Source: Agarilytica sp045430305
Lineage (GTDB): Bacteria > Pseudomonadota > Gammaproteobacteria > Pseudomonadales > Cellvibrionaceae
NCBI GenBank assembly: GCA_045430305.1
Contig: JAILXW010000004.1
Span: forward strand, 159,618 to 223,617
DNA: 64,000 bases
Direction: 5' to 3'
Positions within the stretch are counted from its first letter, which is position 1. Every line of letters begins with the position of its first letter. The notes under the pieces are model-generated. The model saw only the letters and a program-made list of their open reading frames with translations, ran no database searches and was not told the origin of the DNA. Of this stretch, positions 1 to 8,463 are shown piece by piece. A program made the position numbers and the translations under genes.

Positions 1-37
1 GTTTTTGCTATTAAAACCAATATGAGGAGAGCTGCCA

Positions 38-343
38 ATGTACAGGAAGCGTCACGTTCACAACATTATGATATTCTTAGGAAACTTGAGCATTAGCGGC
101 ACGCTAGCAATCACTAGCTCTAGTATGGCGAACTCACCAGAGACTCGATCGCATTATGCGAAAGCAGTCATTAGCGAGTATAAAGACACACGAAAAAGTT
201 GCGCAAAAAGCGAAGGCGCAGTACGACGCGCGTGTTTTTCAAGGCTGTCGAAGATGACCGAGGCATATCGCGAAGCGCGTTTGATACTGCGAGAGTCGGA
301 CTATAAAATAGATGTGTTAGTCAAACACTACCCACCACAGTAA
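38..343 (+). CDS. small secreted hypothetical protein
   Basis: A 101-residue protein I do not recognise. The ATG follows a good ribosome binding site (GAGGAGA, about 8 bases upstream). The N-terminus has basic residues, then a hydrophobic stretch and a small-residue region ending near SMA at residues 29-31, consistent with a signal peptide. The mature part is short, charged and mostly helical, with two Cys (near residues 54 and 66) that could form a disulfide. It stands alone, convergent with the lipid operon ending at 369. No function is proposed. Confidence 0.6.
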   Translation: MYRKRHVHNIMIFLGNLSISGTLAITSSSMANSPETRSHYAKAVISEYKDTRKSCAKSEGAVRRACFSRLSKMTEAYREARLILRESDYKIDVLVKHYPPQ

Positions 344-368
344 AAAAAACCTACCGCTAAATCTTAGA

Positions 369-1664
369 TTAAAGCACCCAGCCTTTTGGTTGAGACTCAG
401 TCACATCCGGCAATTCTCGACACATAGGCTTTGCAAATAAAAATTGTGAAGTGTTAATAACGCGTTCCTTAAAGCCGCCTTCGCAATAGCAAAGATAAAA
501 ATCCCACATACGAATAAAGACATCATCAAAGCCCATATCTTTTACTTCATCGACTTTCTCGAAGAAGCGCTTCTTCCATGCGTTCAAAGTAAGCGCATAA
601 TCGAGCGTAATATCATCAAGGCCAACGAGGTGCATATCTGTATCTTGAGCGATATGCTTCAGTACTACTTGATTCGAAGGCAAGCACCCGCCAGGAAATA
701 TGTACTTTCTAATAAAGTCTATTTTATTCTTTTCTCTTTCATAACGCTGGTCTTGCGTAGTGATCGCTTGCATTAACATTAAACCGTTTGATTTTAGGAG
801 TCTTGAGCAGCGAGCAAAAAAATCGCTGTAAAACTGATGGCCGACAGCTTCTACCATTTCGATAGAAACAAGTTTGTCGTATTCACCATTCAAATCTCTA
901 TAATCTCTCAACAAAACAGTAACTTTACCTTCAAGTCTTGCTGCTTTAACGCGCGCTACAGCCATGTCAAATTGACGTTGTGAGATGGTGGTAGTAGTTA
1001 CTTTACAGCCGTAATGCTTAGCTGCATAAATGGCCATACCACCCCAACCGGTACCAATCTCGAGTAAATGATCGCTTTCTTTTAACTTCAGTCGCTGGCA
1101 AACACGCTCGAGCTTGATGAGCGAGGCCTGAGAAAGGGAAACGTCTTCGCTTGGAAAAATGGCCGAGGAATACATCATTGACTCATCTAAAAATAGTGAG
1201 AAAAACGCATTACTTAAATCGTAATGTGCAGCAATATTTTTCTTCGACCCCAACTTTGTATTTAATCTAAAAAAACCAGCAGCACTGCTTAAGCTTTTAT
1301 TCAGCCAACTCCAACCAGAATCCATATTACTCAACTGTGCTTTATTAAGAACGAACACACGAATCACGTTAACAAGCTCTGGAGACGACCATGCACCAGC
1401 CATATAGGCTTCGCCAGAACCGATAGCACCCCCAAATAAAATCTGGGTATAGGCCGCCTGTTCATGAATACGAATACGCGCAACAAGATGAGATTCATTG
1501 ATAGATTGACCAAATGCATACACATCTTCACCGTCTTCAACAATGAGGTGGCCGCATGAAAGCAATCGCAATCGATCCAAAAGTGTCTTTTTTGCCAAGC
1601 TATCCATCATTTGTACTGGCGATGATAGCGTGACTTTTTTACTTACGTTTTCAATGGTTTTCAT
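369..1664 (-). CDS. cfa: cyclopropane-fatty-acyl-phospholipid synthase family
   Basis: A 431-residue SAM-dependent methyltransferase of the Cfa family, which adds a methylene group across the double bond of unsaturated acyl chains in membrane phospholipids. The SAM site LEIGTGWGG is near residue 203, preceded by the family motif AHYDLSN (about 146) and the stretch LDESMMYSSAIF. The length suits Cfa or the Cfa-like methylases of ChrR-linked operons. The ATG is one base past the stop of the DUF1365 gene, so it is the last gene of a coupled operon of NTF2-like, SDR, FAD oxidase, DUF1365 and Cfa. This context resembles the RpoE-ChrR regulon of Rhodobacter, where a Cfa-like enzyme is induced by singlet oxygen. 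It could instead make methylated or furan-type acyl chains. Confidence 0.93.
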   Translation of the reverse strand: MKTIENVSKKVTLSSPVQMMDSLAKKTLLDRLRLLSCGHLIVEDGEDVYAFGQSINESHLVARIRIHEQAAYTQILFGGAIGSGEAYMAGAWSSPELVNVIRVFVLNKAQLSNMDSGWSWLNKSLSSAAGFFRLNTKLGSKKNIAAHYDLSNAFFSLFLDESMMYSSAIFPSEDVSLSQASLIKLERVCQRLKLKESDHLLEIGTGWGGMAIYAAKHYGCKVTTTTISQRQFDMAVARVKAARLEGKVTVLLRDYRDLNGEYDKLVSIEMVEAVGHQFYSDFFARCSRLLKSNGLMLMQAITTQDQRYEREKNKIDFIRKYIFPGGCLPSNQVVLKHIAQDTDMHLVGLDDITLDYALTLNAWKKRFFEKVDEVKDMGFDDVFIRMWDFYLCYCEGGFKERVINTSQFLFAKPMCRELPDVTESQPKGWVL

Positions 1665-1665
1665 C

Positions 1666-2481
1666 TTAACTTAACTCCACACGTTTCTTATCGCCAGCAA
1701 TGTCGCCATGGCTTACTTTGTCTTTCCCTAAAAATGGCACCCCTTTAAGCCACAAGCGTAGTGCCTGCCAGTAAATGGATGTAATTACTTTTAGAGTCAT
1801 TAACGGAAATCTGACCAACATTCTATTGAGATTTTTTTCATTTGCATCGTACCGTTTCAACCTCAAACTAGCATCAGTGACTGTGACTTCACCCTGCATA
1901 CATTCTATATTGATCTGAAGCATCTCTTCAGGCCGGGTACATCGCCAACGATATTCCATATCGATAGGATTAAAGGGCGACACAGTAAAATTTTTACTGA
2001 AACGAAAATCGTGAACGCCTTTATTTGCATCACATTCAAGCACCCAAGTTTTCCGCTCTTTCCAGGGGGTATTCGTTACTTCAGCGACGACAAAAGCCAA
2101 CTCACCGCCCCCTTTCTCAAAACAATAATACGTAGCCAATGGGTTCATGTTGTAACCAAAATAGCGAAAGTTCGCTAGCAGGTATATATCACCATCAAAA
2201 TCTTTTTCAGTTTCATGTTTAATAGTACGCTTAACAGCTACTTCTAGATCAACATTCGGATCACCATGAAAATCACTTCGCTTAAAACGTGCTGGAGACC
2301 ATGCTCGCTTCGACCACCACGTCGAGCAGGACAAAAGCGAGTCGATTTTCGACAAGTTAGCGAACACCATAAATATCTCGTAATCAAAGGCATGCTGTTT
2401 GGGGCTGTAACGCCGATGACTGACAACTCCTCGATAAATCGCATGTGGCTTAATTGTGTTGTTAATTTCACTGCCAACCAT
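1666..2481 (-). CDS. DUF1365 family protein
   Basis: A protein of about 271 residues of the DUF1365 family, whose biochemical role is not settled. Members usually sit between an FAD-dependent oxidase and a Cfa-like methylase, as here. Visible features are the N-terminal YRGVVSHRR segment and the central NFRYFGYNMNPLATYYCF stretch typical of the family. The ATG at 2481 overlaps the stop of the upstream oxidase (TGATG), and a GGTGAG ribosome site lies just upstream; a GTG one codon earlier is the alternative. Context implies a role in acyl-chain modification, but this is inferred only from neighbours. Confidence 0.88.
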   Translation of the reverse strand: MVGSEINNTIKPHAIYRGVVSHRRYSPKQHAFDYEIFMVFANLSKIDSLLSCSTWWSKRAWSPARFKRSDFHGDPNVDLEVAVKRTIKHETEKDFDGDIYLLANFRYFGYNMNPLATYYCFEKGGGELAFVVAEVTNTPWKERKTWVLECDANKGVHDFRFSKNFTVSPFNPIDMEYRWRCTRPEEMLQINIECMQGEVTVTDASLRLKRYDANEKNLNRMLVRFPLMTLKVITSIYWQALRLWLKGVPFLGKDKVSHGDIAGDKKRVELS

Positions 2482-3737
2482 CACAAAAACTCACCAAACT
2501 GTTCAGCAACACGTAAGGCACTCACTACACCATCTTCATGGAACCCATTCGCCCAATACGCACCACAGAACCATGTTCGGTTAACGCCATTTATTTCAGG
2601 CCAGCGGTCTTGCGCCAGCATGCCCGGCAGTGTGAACTGTGGGTGAGCGTAAGTAAACTTACGAATAACTTTGTTAGGGTCAATCAACTCATCAGCATTG
2701 AGGGAAACACAAAAGGTGTGGGGCGAATCCAAACCTTGCAATAGATTCATGTCGTAAGTCACAACCGGTAACGCATCTGTTTTACCATCCAAACGGTAGT
2801 TCCAACTCGACCATGTAAGTTTCTTTTTGGGAAGCAGGGAGATATCGGTGTGCAACACCACTGAATTGTCTGAATACGGAATAGTGGATAGTATCTCTTT
2901 CTCGCTTTTACTGGCGTCTTTTAAAAGAGACAAGGCCTGATCTGAGTGCGTTGCAAAAATCACTTGGTCGAAACTTTCACTGTGCCCATCAGAGAATTCA
3001 ATATGCACCACGCCTTCTTCACGAGTGACGGCAACAATATTGGCACTTGTAACAATCTTTTCACGAAAACTCTCGGTTAGCGGCCCAAGGTATTGTTTTG
3101 AACCACCGCTTATTACTCGCCACGTGGGTCTATTCTTTACATTGAGTAAACCATGATTGTGAAAGAACTCCACAAAAAAGCACACAGGAAAATCTCGCAT
3201 TGCCGAAAGTGAAGCAGACCAGATCGCCGCCCCCATAGGCACCAAATAGTATCGTGAAAAAGTTTCTGAATATGCGTTTTTATCGAGATATTCCCCCAAG
3301 GTCATATCTTTACTGATGTTATTGTCAGCCAAGTCTTCCTTCGCTTCACGATTAAATCGCAAAATATCTCTCACCATACATATAAATTTTGGAGAAAAAA
3401 TATTAGAGCGCTGAGCAAAGAGCGTATTTAGATTGTTACCCGCATATTCCAAACCACTCTCTGTACAACTAACACTGAACCCCATTGAGGTCGCTTGCGA
3501 CTCGACCCCAATCTTATCAAGTAATTTAATGAAGTTGGGGTAGGTCCAATCATTGAAAACAATAAAACCCGTATCAATGGCGTACTCTTCTCCATCTAAA
3601 GAAAAATCGATGGTAGCGGTATGACCACCTATTCTTTCTTCCTTTTCAAAAACCGTTACGTCACAACGTCTATTTAAAAGATAAGCGGCTGTTAACCCAG
3701 AAATTCCACTACCTATTATGGCAATCTTGGTTGTCAT
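2481..3737 (-). CDS. FAD-dependent amine-oxidase-like flavoprotein
   Basis: A 418-residue flavoprotein. An N-terminal Rossmann dinucleotide site (IIGSGISGLTAAYLL, residues 6-20) is followed by the acidic FAD-ribose contact at the end of strand 2 (VFEKEERIGGHTA). The C-terminal FAD motif is in the WFCGAYWANGFHEDGVVSA segment. Proteins of this type are annotated as NAD/FAD-binding or amine-oxidase-like and are regular partners of DUF1365 and Cfa-like methylases. The substrate is unknown; an acyl-lipid desaturation or oxidation step is plausible. Its stop overlaps the next start, so translation is coupled. Confidence 0.9.
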   Translation of the reverse strand: MTTKIAIIGSGISGLTAAYLLNRRCDVTVFEKEERIGGHTATIDFSLDGEEYAIDTGFIVFNDWTYPNFIKLLDKIGVESQATSMGFSVSCTESGLEYAGNNLNTLFAQRSNIFSPKFICMVRDILRFNREAKEDLADNNISKDMTLGEYLDKNAYSETFSRYYLVPMGAAIWSASLSAMRDFPVCFFVEFFHNHGLLNVKNRPTWRVISGGSKQYLGPLTESFREKIVTSANIVAVTREEGVVHIEFSDGHSESFDQVIFATHSDQALSLLKDASKSEKEILSTIPYSDNSVVLHTDISLLPKKKLTWSSWNYRLDGKTDALPVVTYDMNLLQGLDSPHTFCVSLNADELIDPNKVIRKFTYAHPQFTLPGMLAQDRWPEINGVNRTWFCGAYWANGFHEDGVVSALRVAEQFGEFL

Positions 3738-3775
3738 AAAAACTCTCTATATGTTTTGTCATTATTAAGTGGGAT

Positions 3776-4552
3776 TTAAATCGCTTCTTGCTTTTTCATG
3801 CTTGGAGCAACAATTCGCATCCAAAATGATGGAACTAACCGCATCAATTTAAGAGGAAACGCGAGCCGGCTTGGAAAATCTAAAAACATTGGACGACGAT
3901 CTAGCTTTTCTACAATGCATTTTGCAGCATCACTACTAGCCATAATAAAAGGCATGTCAAAATCATTTTTTTCCGTTAAAGGCGTATCCACAAACCCAGG
4001 ACGTATGACCGTCACATCGATACCATCAACTTTTAAATCTATCTTTAGGCTTTGCATAAAATAATCAACCGCCGCTTTAGAAGCCCCATAGGCTGCAGCT
4101 CGGGGAAACGGCACAACAGAAGATAGGCTTCCTATAGCGCTGATATGTGGTCGATTATTCGATTCACGTAGAAACGGTAAAGCCATGCGAACACACTCAA
4201 CTACGCCCAAATAATTTACTTTAGTAATGCTTTCATACATCTCGCGCGGAAATTTTAGATGATCGTCATATTCGCACGTACCAGCACAAGCAATCAGTGT
4301 ATCGATGTGGTCTGTCACATCACGCAATTTAATTTCAGCCTCTTCAATGCTAAAGCGATCACTCACATCTAAAGGAACGACTGCAACATTAGTTGGATAG
4401 CGTCGCTGCAACGCTTCGAGCTTTTCTTCCGAACGTGCACTGGCAATCACAAAGTGCCTTTCGCTTGCGAGTAATTGCGCTATTTCTAAACCAATACCGC
4501 TGCTTGCACCCACAATCCAATATGTTCGACGATTACCTGCATCTGTATTCAT
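3776..4552 (-). CDS. short-chain dehydrogenase/reductase (SDR)
   Basis: A classical SDR of about 258 residues from the ATG at 4552. It has the glycine-rich NAD(P) site GASSGIG near the N-terminus, the ACAG motif (NNAG equivalent), a catalytic Ser in the SAIGSLSS region and the YGASK motif (YxxxK). The reading frame is open upstream to a TTG at 4600 that would overlap the NTF2-like stop, but the ATG has the better spacing to a GGGA site and the normal SDR start. It is the second gene of the minus-strand operon. SDRs occur in the same position in ChrR-linked lipid operons; the substrate cannot be told from sequence. Confidence 0.88.
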   Translation of the reverse strand: MNTDAGNRRTYWIVGASSGIGLEIAQLLASERHFVIASARSEEKLEALQRRYPTNVAVVPLDVSDRFSIEEAEIKLRDVTDHIDTLIACAGTCEYDDHLKFPREMYESITKVNYLGVVECVRMALPFLRESNNRPHISAIGSLSSVVPFPRAAAYGASKAAVDYFMQSLKIDLKVDGIDVTVIRPGFVDTPLTEKNDFDMPFIMASSDAAKCIVEKLDRRPMFLDFPSRLAFPLKLMRLVPSFWMRIVAPSMKKQEAI

Positions 4553-4596
4553 ATTCCCAACTCTCACACTGTTAAAACTCTGAGGCTCGCAACCAT

Positions 4597-5016
4597 TCAA
4601 TTTGCAAGCTTTCGCTTTAAACCTTTGACTACCGCCCCTAAAACAGGCACCTGTTCATATAACATCTCACCCATGTCGTAGTAGTCGCGGTGACGAGTGA
4701 TGTGCGTGTCGTGTTCAAGCAAACTCACCCCACTTACAGCAATCAGGCGTGACCCCAGGCGAACGTGACGGAACCGCATACGCCACTCGACGGTGCTATT
4801 CGTTTGCTCAGTCACTACGCGATAGCAATCAAAGCGACACTCTTCCACCCCGTTCATCACCGACTCAAAGTAGCGGATCAAGGGATCGATCCCTCTAATC
4901 TCATGGACTGGATCAGCGAACACCACATCTTTCGAGTAAATCCGCGCCAGCTCTTTGAGATCTGAATGTTGGAAGTCGCTATAAAGCGCGACAAAATTCT
5001 GTATAAGTTGAGACAT
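4597..5016 (-). CDS. NTF2-like / SnoaL-fold protein
   Basis: A 139-residue protein with the pattern of the NTF2/SnoaL fold: an N-terminal helix, then YSKDVVFADPVHEIRGIDPLIRYFES and a closing sheet with a paired HxTRHRDYYDMGEMLYEQ segment. Such folds act as small isomerases, hydrolases or binding modules. The DYYDMGEMLYEQVPVLGAVV tail is characteristic of the family found beside ChrR/RpoE lipid operons. It is the first gene after the divergent promoter region, with a candidate ECF promoter just upstream (5041-5070). Exact function unknown. Confidence 0.82.
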   Translation of the reverse strand: MSQLIQNFVALYSDFQHSDLKELARIYSKDVVFADPVHEIRGIDPLIRYFESVMNGVEECRFDCYRVVTEQTNSTVEWRMRFRHVRLGSRLIAVSGVSLLEHDTHITRHRDYYDMGEMLYEQVPVLGAVVKGLKRKLAN

Positions 5017-5040
5017 AAGTTAAACTAGCCCTTTTGAGAC

Positions 5041-5070
5041 TTAATACGGAGCGATTCGAGATTAAGATCA
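5041..5070 (-). promoter_or_regulatory. candidate ECF (RpoE/ChrR-type) promoter for the lipid operon
   Basis: Reading the minus strand, TGATCT (5070-5065) is followed after 18 bases by TATTAA (5046-5041). The RpoE promoters controlled by ChrR in Rhodobacter have TGATCC and a T/A-rich -10 at this spacing. The site is about 25 bases upstream of the NTF2-like start. The match is by eye only. Confidence 0.55.
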
Positions 5071-5121
5071 AAAGCCTTTGTGGCTAAGCATCTAACCAAT
5101 TTGCCTTTTAGATACCTTCAG

Positions 5122-5151
5122 TCATCCAAGTTCGCCCCACCCACGTATATG
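5122..5151 (+). promoter_or_regulatory. candidate ECF promoter for the sigma/anti-sigma genes
   Basis: On the plus strand TCATCC (5122-5127) is separated by exactly 18 bases from TATATG (5146-5151), the same geometry as the divergent site at 5041-5070. It would place the transcript start about 50 bases before the sigma-factor gene, consistent with autoregulation. One mismatch to the TGATCC consensus. Confidence 0.5.
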
Positions 5152-5236
5152 TACATAGAAACTCGCAAAACGACGACAGCTTAGCGACTTAAATTGTGGA
5201 TGACTAACCGTGGGTATAAACCAAGTAGCCGTGAAA

Positions 5237-5830
5237 ATGACAGATGAAAAACCGCTCAAACAAGTAAGAGAAGACGAGTGGTCGAAGCTTCTTCTACATG
5301 TTGGCGCAGGAAATGAAGAGTCGTTCGCCAAACTTTTCGCCCATTTCGCGCCTTTAATTAAAGGCTTTTGCCAGTCCAACAAAAGCTTTCTTTCTCACGA
5401 CTCCGCAGAAGAGCTGGTTCAAGAGGTGATGATCAAGGTATGGCAAAAAGCAACGAACTTTGACCCCTCACGGGCATCCGCTAGCACTTGGATTTTCACG
5501 ATCGTACGTAACGCCCGCATTGATTACCTGCGAAAACACGCAAGGCATGACGTGAACTCGACCCCACTCGAATCAGAAGATATTTGGGACGAAGCGAACG
5601 ATAACCAGCCATTTGTTTTTATGCAGCGCAACAGAGAAGAAAGGGAGGTTGCTTCGTTACTATCTACACTCCCTCCCGAACAAGGTCGCTGTATTGAAAA
5701 AGTATATTTGGAAGGTAAATCTCACACAGAAATCGCTGAGGAACTTGAACTTCCGCTAGGAACAGTCAAATCTCGCGTGAGGCTTGGCTTGAAAAAATTA
5801 CAGCCTATTAGCAATTTAGAAACGAGGTAG
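5237..5830 (+). CDS. rpoE: ECF RNA polymerase sigma factor, RpoE/ChrR-linked group
   Basis: An ECF sigma factor of about 197 residues. Region 2 includes SAEELVQEVMIKVWQKA and the WIFTIVRNARIDYLRK promoter-melting segment. Region 4 holds the helix-turn-helix LEGKSHTEIAEELELPLGTVKSR (cited as a span, residues about 160-182). The N-terminus HFAPLIKGF matches the ChrR-partner group. The gene is followed after six bases by the zinc anti-sigma factor, the standard pairing. The ATG at 5237 begins MTDEKP as in homologues; an in-frame GTG at 5210 is possible, and neither has a strong ribosome site. It probably drives its own promoter and the divergent lipid operon. Confidence 0.92.
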   Translation: MTDEKPLKQVREDEWSKLLLHVGAGNEESFAKLFAHFAPLIKGFCQSNKSFLSHDSAEELVQEVMIKVWQKATNFDPSRASASTWIFTIVRNARIDYLRKHARHDVNSTPLESEDIWDEANDNQPFVFMQRNREEREVASLLSTLPPEQGRCIEKVYLEGKSHTEIAEELELPLGTVKSRVRLGLKKLQPISNLETR

Positions 5831-5836
5831 GAACTA

Positions 5837-6520
5837 GTGGCCAACTTTCATCCATCAGAAAACGAACTGCTAGAGTATTCAGCAGGGAATCTGGATTGGG
5901 CACTGAGCATTGTTGTTTCAGCACATATGCAAATGTGCCCTCAATGCAAACAAAAGTGTATTCAACTGAACGCGCTTGGTGCATCAATAATGAATAATAC
6001 AAAACCTGTAGCGGTCGAAACGTCATCTTTCGATAACGTTATGGCAAAAATAAAACAGCAAACTGCCCTTGGCTCCACCCCTGAGAAGCCCGAGCAAAAC
6101 ATAAACGCCAACAAGGGCGCCAGCCGCACACAGCATTTACCTGATGTTGTGTCTAAACTATTGCCTGATAACGAAAAATTGCACTGGAAGTTTGTATCGC
6201 CAGCATTAAGAGAGGCACAACTGGTGACCGGGCAAGATAAATATGAAGTTTCTTTTCATAAGATAAAGCGTGGCGGAAAAGTAGCAGAGCACGACCATGG
6301 CGGCCTTGAAGTAACATTAGTATTAGAAGGCAGCTTTTCTGATGCGAATGGTAATTATGTGGCTGGCGACTATATTGTCAAACAGCCTGGCGAGGTGCAT
6401 CGCCCCATAGCGGCGCAAGATCAAGATTGTTTGTGCTTTACTGTAGTAGAAGCACCGGTCAAAGTGACGGGCATTATAGGCAAAATTGTTAATCCGTTCT
6501 TGAGTATCTCACCTCGTTAA
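5837..6520 (+). CDS. chrR: ChrR-type zinc anti-sigma factor with cupin domain
   Basis: A 227-residue anti-sigma factor. The N-terminal zinc anti-sigma domain shows an early His (residue 5) and the HMQMCPQC motif (H-x3-C-x2-C). The C-terminal part is a cupin with EHDHGG, a Glu a few residues on, and GEVHRP, matching the second metal site needed in ChrR to respond to singlet oxygen. The domains are joined by a long charged linker (about residues 60-105). The start is GTG, six bases after the sigma-factor stop, so synthesis should be coupled. The predicted role is to hold the ECF sigma factor until oxidative membrane stress. Confidence 0.92.
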   Translation: MANFHPSENELLEYSAGNLDWALSIVVSAHMQMCPQCKQKCIQLNALGASIMNNTKPVAVETSSFDNVMAKIKQQTALGSTPEKPEQNINANKGASRTQHLPDVVSKLLPDNEKLHWKFVSPALREAQLVTGQDKYEVSFHKIKRGGKVAEHDHGGLEVTLVLEGSFSDANGNYVAGDYIVKQPGEVHRPIAAQDQDCLCFTVVEAPVKVTGIIGKIVNPFLSISPR

Positions 6521-6577
6521 ACATTTAGCGTGATAAAACCTAGCCAACGTTTTATAGATTTTTATCGTGGTGCATAC

Positions 6578-7120
6578 TCATAAATCTAGCGCGACACGCA
6601 TCAAAGCCGCTACCGATATGGCATCGGTAATTTCCCCCGATAGCGCCATATTTATCGCCTCTTGCAACGGTAGTTTTTTCACTTCAATGTCTTCAGTGTC
6701 TTCGAGCGCTTGTTCGGCGAGAGAAATTCCACGAGCGATATAAACAAAACCCACTTCGTCAGTCACAGAATTTGAAATATGCAGCTTCATCAACAACTGC
6801 CAATCGCTTGCACACAACCCCACTTCCTCTAACAGCTCACGCTTTGCCGTATCCAGTGGGTCTTCATTCATAGGTGAACCACCTTCGGGGATTTCCCAGG
6901 TGCGCTCATTTAAGGTGTAACGCGATTGGCTAACCAGCCATGTATTCCCATCATCATCAATGGGTACAACACCTACCGCCTTATTTTTAAAATGTACGAC
7001 CCCGTATACCCCTTCACTACCATTGGGGCGAGCCACATCTTCATGGCTTACACGAATCCAGTTGTTTTCGTAGACGCACTTTTCACTTAACTGTTGCCAG
7101 CCACCAACTTTTTCTTTCAC
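6578..7120 (-). CDS. Nudix hydrolase, ADP-ribose pyrophosphatase-like
   Basis: A 180-residue Nudix hydrolase. The full Nudix box G-x5-E-x7-REL-LEE-x-G-L is present around residues 80-102, so metal binding and pyrophosphate hydrolysis should be intact. The flanking pattern (VYGVVHFKNKAVGVVPIDDDG and TWEIPEGG) resembles ADP-sugar/ADP-ribose diphosphatases. The start is GTG at 7120 with no clear ribosome site. It ends convergently with the ChrR gene and follows the CvpA-like gene in the same direction. The true substrate is uncertain. Confidence 0.9.
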   Translation of the reverse strand: MKEKVGGWQQLSEKCVYENNWIRVSHEDVARPNGSEGVYGVVHFKNKAVGVVPIDDDGNTWLVSQSRYTLNERTWEIPEGGSPMNEDPLDTAKRELLEEVGLCASDWQLLMKLHISNSVTDEVGFVYIARGISLAEQALEDTEDIEVKKLPLQEAINMALSGEITDAISVAALMRVALDL

Positions 7121-7184
7121 AATACAGGTTCTTTCACAAGATTAATGTCTTTCACTGCACGCATGCTTCCATAGCATTCAATGC

Positions 7185-8297
7185 CTAACGAATAATTTTT
7201 TCGGCGCTCTCTCGAAGATACTCAGGCGTAGATTCCAAATCCGTATATTGTAAATCACCCTCTTCATCTAACCACTTGTATATTACCTGCTTTTCAACTT
7301 TCTTTTGCGCTTGGTCTACTTGCTCAGAAAACTCTTCTAAGGTCGCCTGTGCCGCGGTCATATTTTCTTCAAGTGGCTGTTCCAGCACAATGGCAATTAA
7401 AGATTGGATTTTTTCGTTGGTGAGCATACTCATCGGATTTTGCTGGCGCACCAGCTTTTTCACATCTGGATCTTCCAATATTTCTACCGCTCGCGGGTCA
7501 CTACGCAAGGTGCGCATACGCCGCCAAACAAAGCTTACCTGTTTGGCAAAATATTCTTTGGCTTGTTCAGAGCTAGAATCCTTAGGCTTCGCATCTTGCA
7601 AAATTTGCTGCATGGCGGGGTCGTTCACCAATTGCGTAAAAGCGGGTTCACGCATTAATTGCTCAATATCGCCCTGCCCCATATAAAATTGCGCGCGCCC
7701 ATCCTGCCAAAAGCTGCGTAGTTTTTTCGATTCAGAAAGCGTCTGAAAACTCTGGGTAAATGTTTGTGGCGCAGATAAAAAAGCAGATGTAGCACTCGCC
7801 CTGTACCGATCTTTTTCTAACACAGCAATACCCGAACTGATCGCTTTTGAGACCACCTTCGAAGACATTTGTGACAGCACATCAGGCGCGCTTTTTACGT
7901 CAGCCTTGGGGTTCAACATAGAGCCTGCAACACCTACAAACCATATCAGTAAAACAGCGAACACAACCCCGGTTAAGGCACCAAGTGCTGCCCCCCCGAT
8001 TTTTTGATTGAAGGTGACTTCTCGTAGCTTAGGGAAGATCAAAGGAGGCACGCTGCTGATCACGGTAGAACTCACGATAAAGATCGCAAGCATGGCCCCC
8101 ATGAAATATGCGATGCCTTTAATGCCTTGCTCAGATACCAAATATCCTAGCTGTGGGGCAGCTATAAAGCCTATTAAGTAGGCGCCAATGAAGCCCGCCA
8201 AGCCCAACAAGGCCTTCCAAAGCCCTTTCTTGTAAGAACGCCATGAAAAAAAACCTATACAAATCAATAAGATGGCGGCATTAATCGACGAAAGCAT
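7185..8297 (-). CDS. CvpA-family membrane protein with C-terminal DUF4124-like segment
   Basis: A 370-residue protein. The first 130 residues have four hydrophobic segments and the WRSYKKGLWKALLGLAGFIGAY pattern of CvpA (colicin V production) proteins. A long soluble helical region follows. The end (about residues 335-370) reads YKWLDEEGDLQYTD and a proline-containing tail, which is the DUF4124 signature normally seen as a separate periplasmic domain. So this is a CvpA-DUF4124 fusion rather than the short purF-linked CvpA. The role is probably at the envelope; the function of neither module is firmly known. Confidence 0.8.
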   Translation of the reverse strand: MLSSINAAILLICIGFFSWRSYKKGLWKALLGLAGFIGAYLIGFIAAPQLGYLVSEQGIKGIAYFMGAMLAIFIVSSTVISSVPPLIFPKLREVTFNQKIGGAALGALTGVVFAVLLIWFVGVAGSMLNPKADVKSAPDVLSQMSSKVVSKAISSGIAVLEKDRYRASATSAFLSAPQTFTQSFQTLSESKKLRSFWQDGRAQFYMGQGDIEQLMREPAFTQLVNDPAMQQILQDAKPKDSSSEQAKEYFAKQVSFVWRRMRTLRSDPRAVEILEDPDVKKLVRQQNPMSMLTNEKIQSLIAIVLEQPLEENMTAAQATLEEFSEQVDQAQKKVEKQVIYKWLDEEGDLQYTDLESTPEYLRESAEKIIR

Positions 8298-8463
8298 GCT
8301 TCTACCCTAGATCAATTGCCGTGAACTGAGGCAATTTGCTAAAATTTGCGCCTTTTCAGCGCTCTGAAAACCTCTTCTTAACACCCAATACTAGACCATG
8401 CACGATGACCAACGCGCAGTGATCGACTGCCGCAGTGTTCGTTATTGCTGACAGGAAATATAT

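Noticed and set aside
8298..8463. Glycine riboswitch before gcvP
   Set aside because: The 165-base gap lacks the conserved glycine aptamer elements and only shows a ribosome site near the start.
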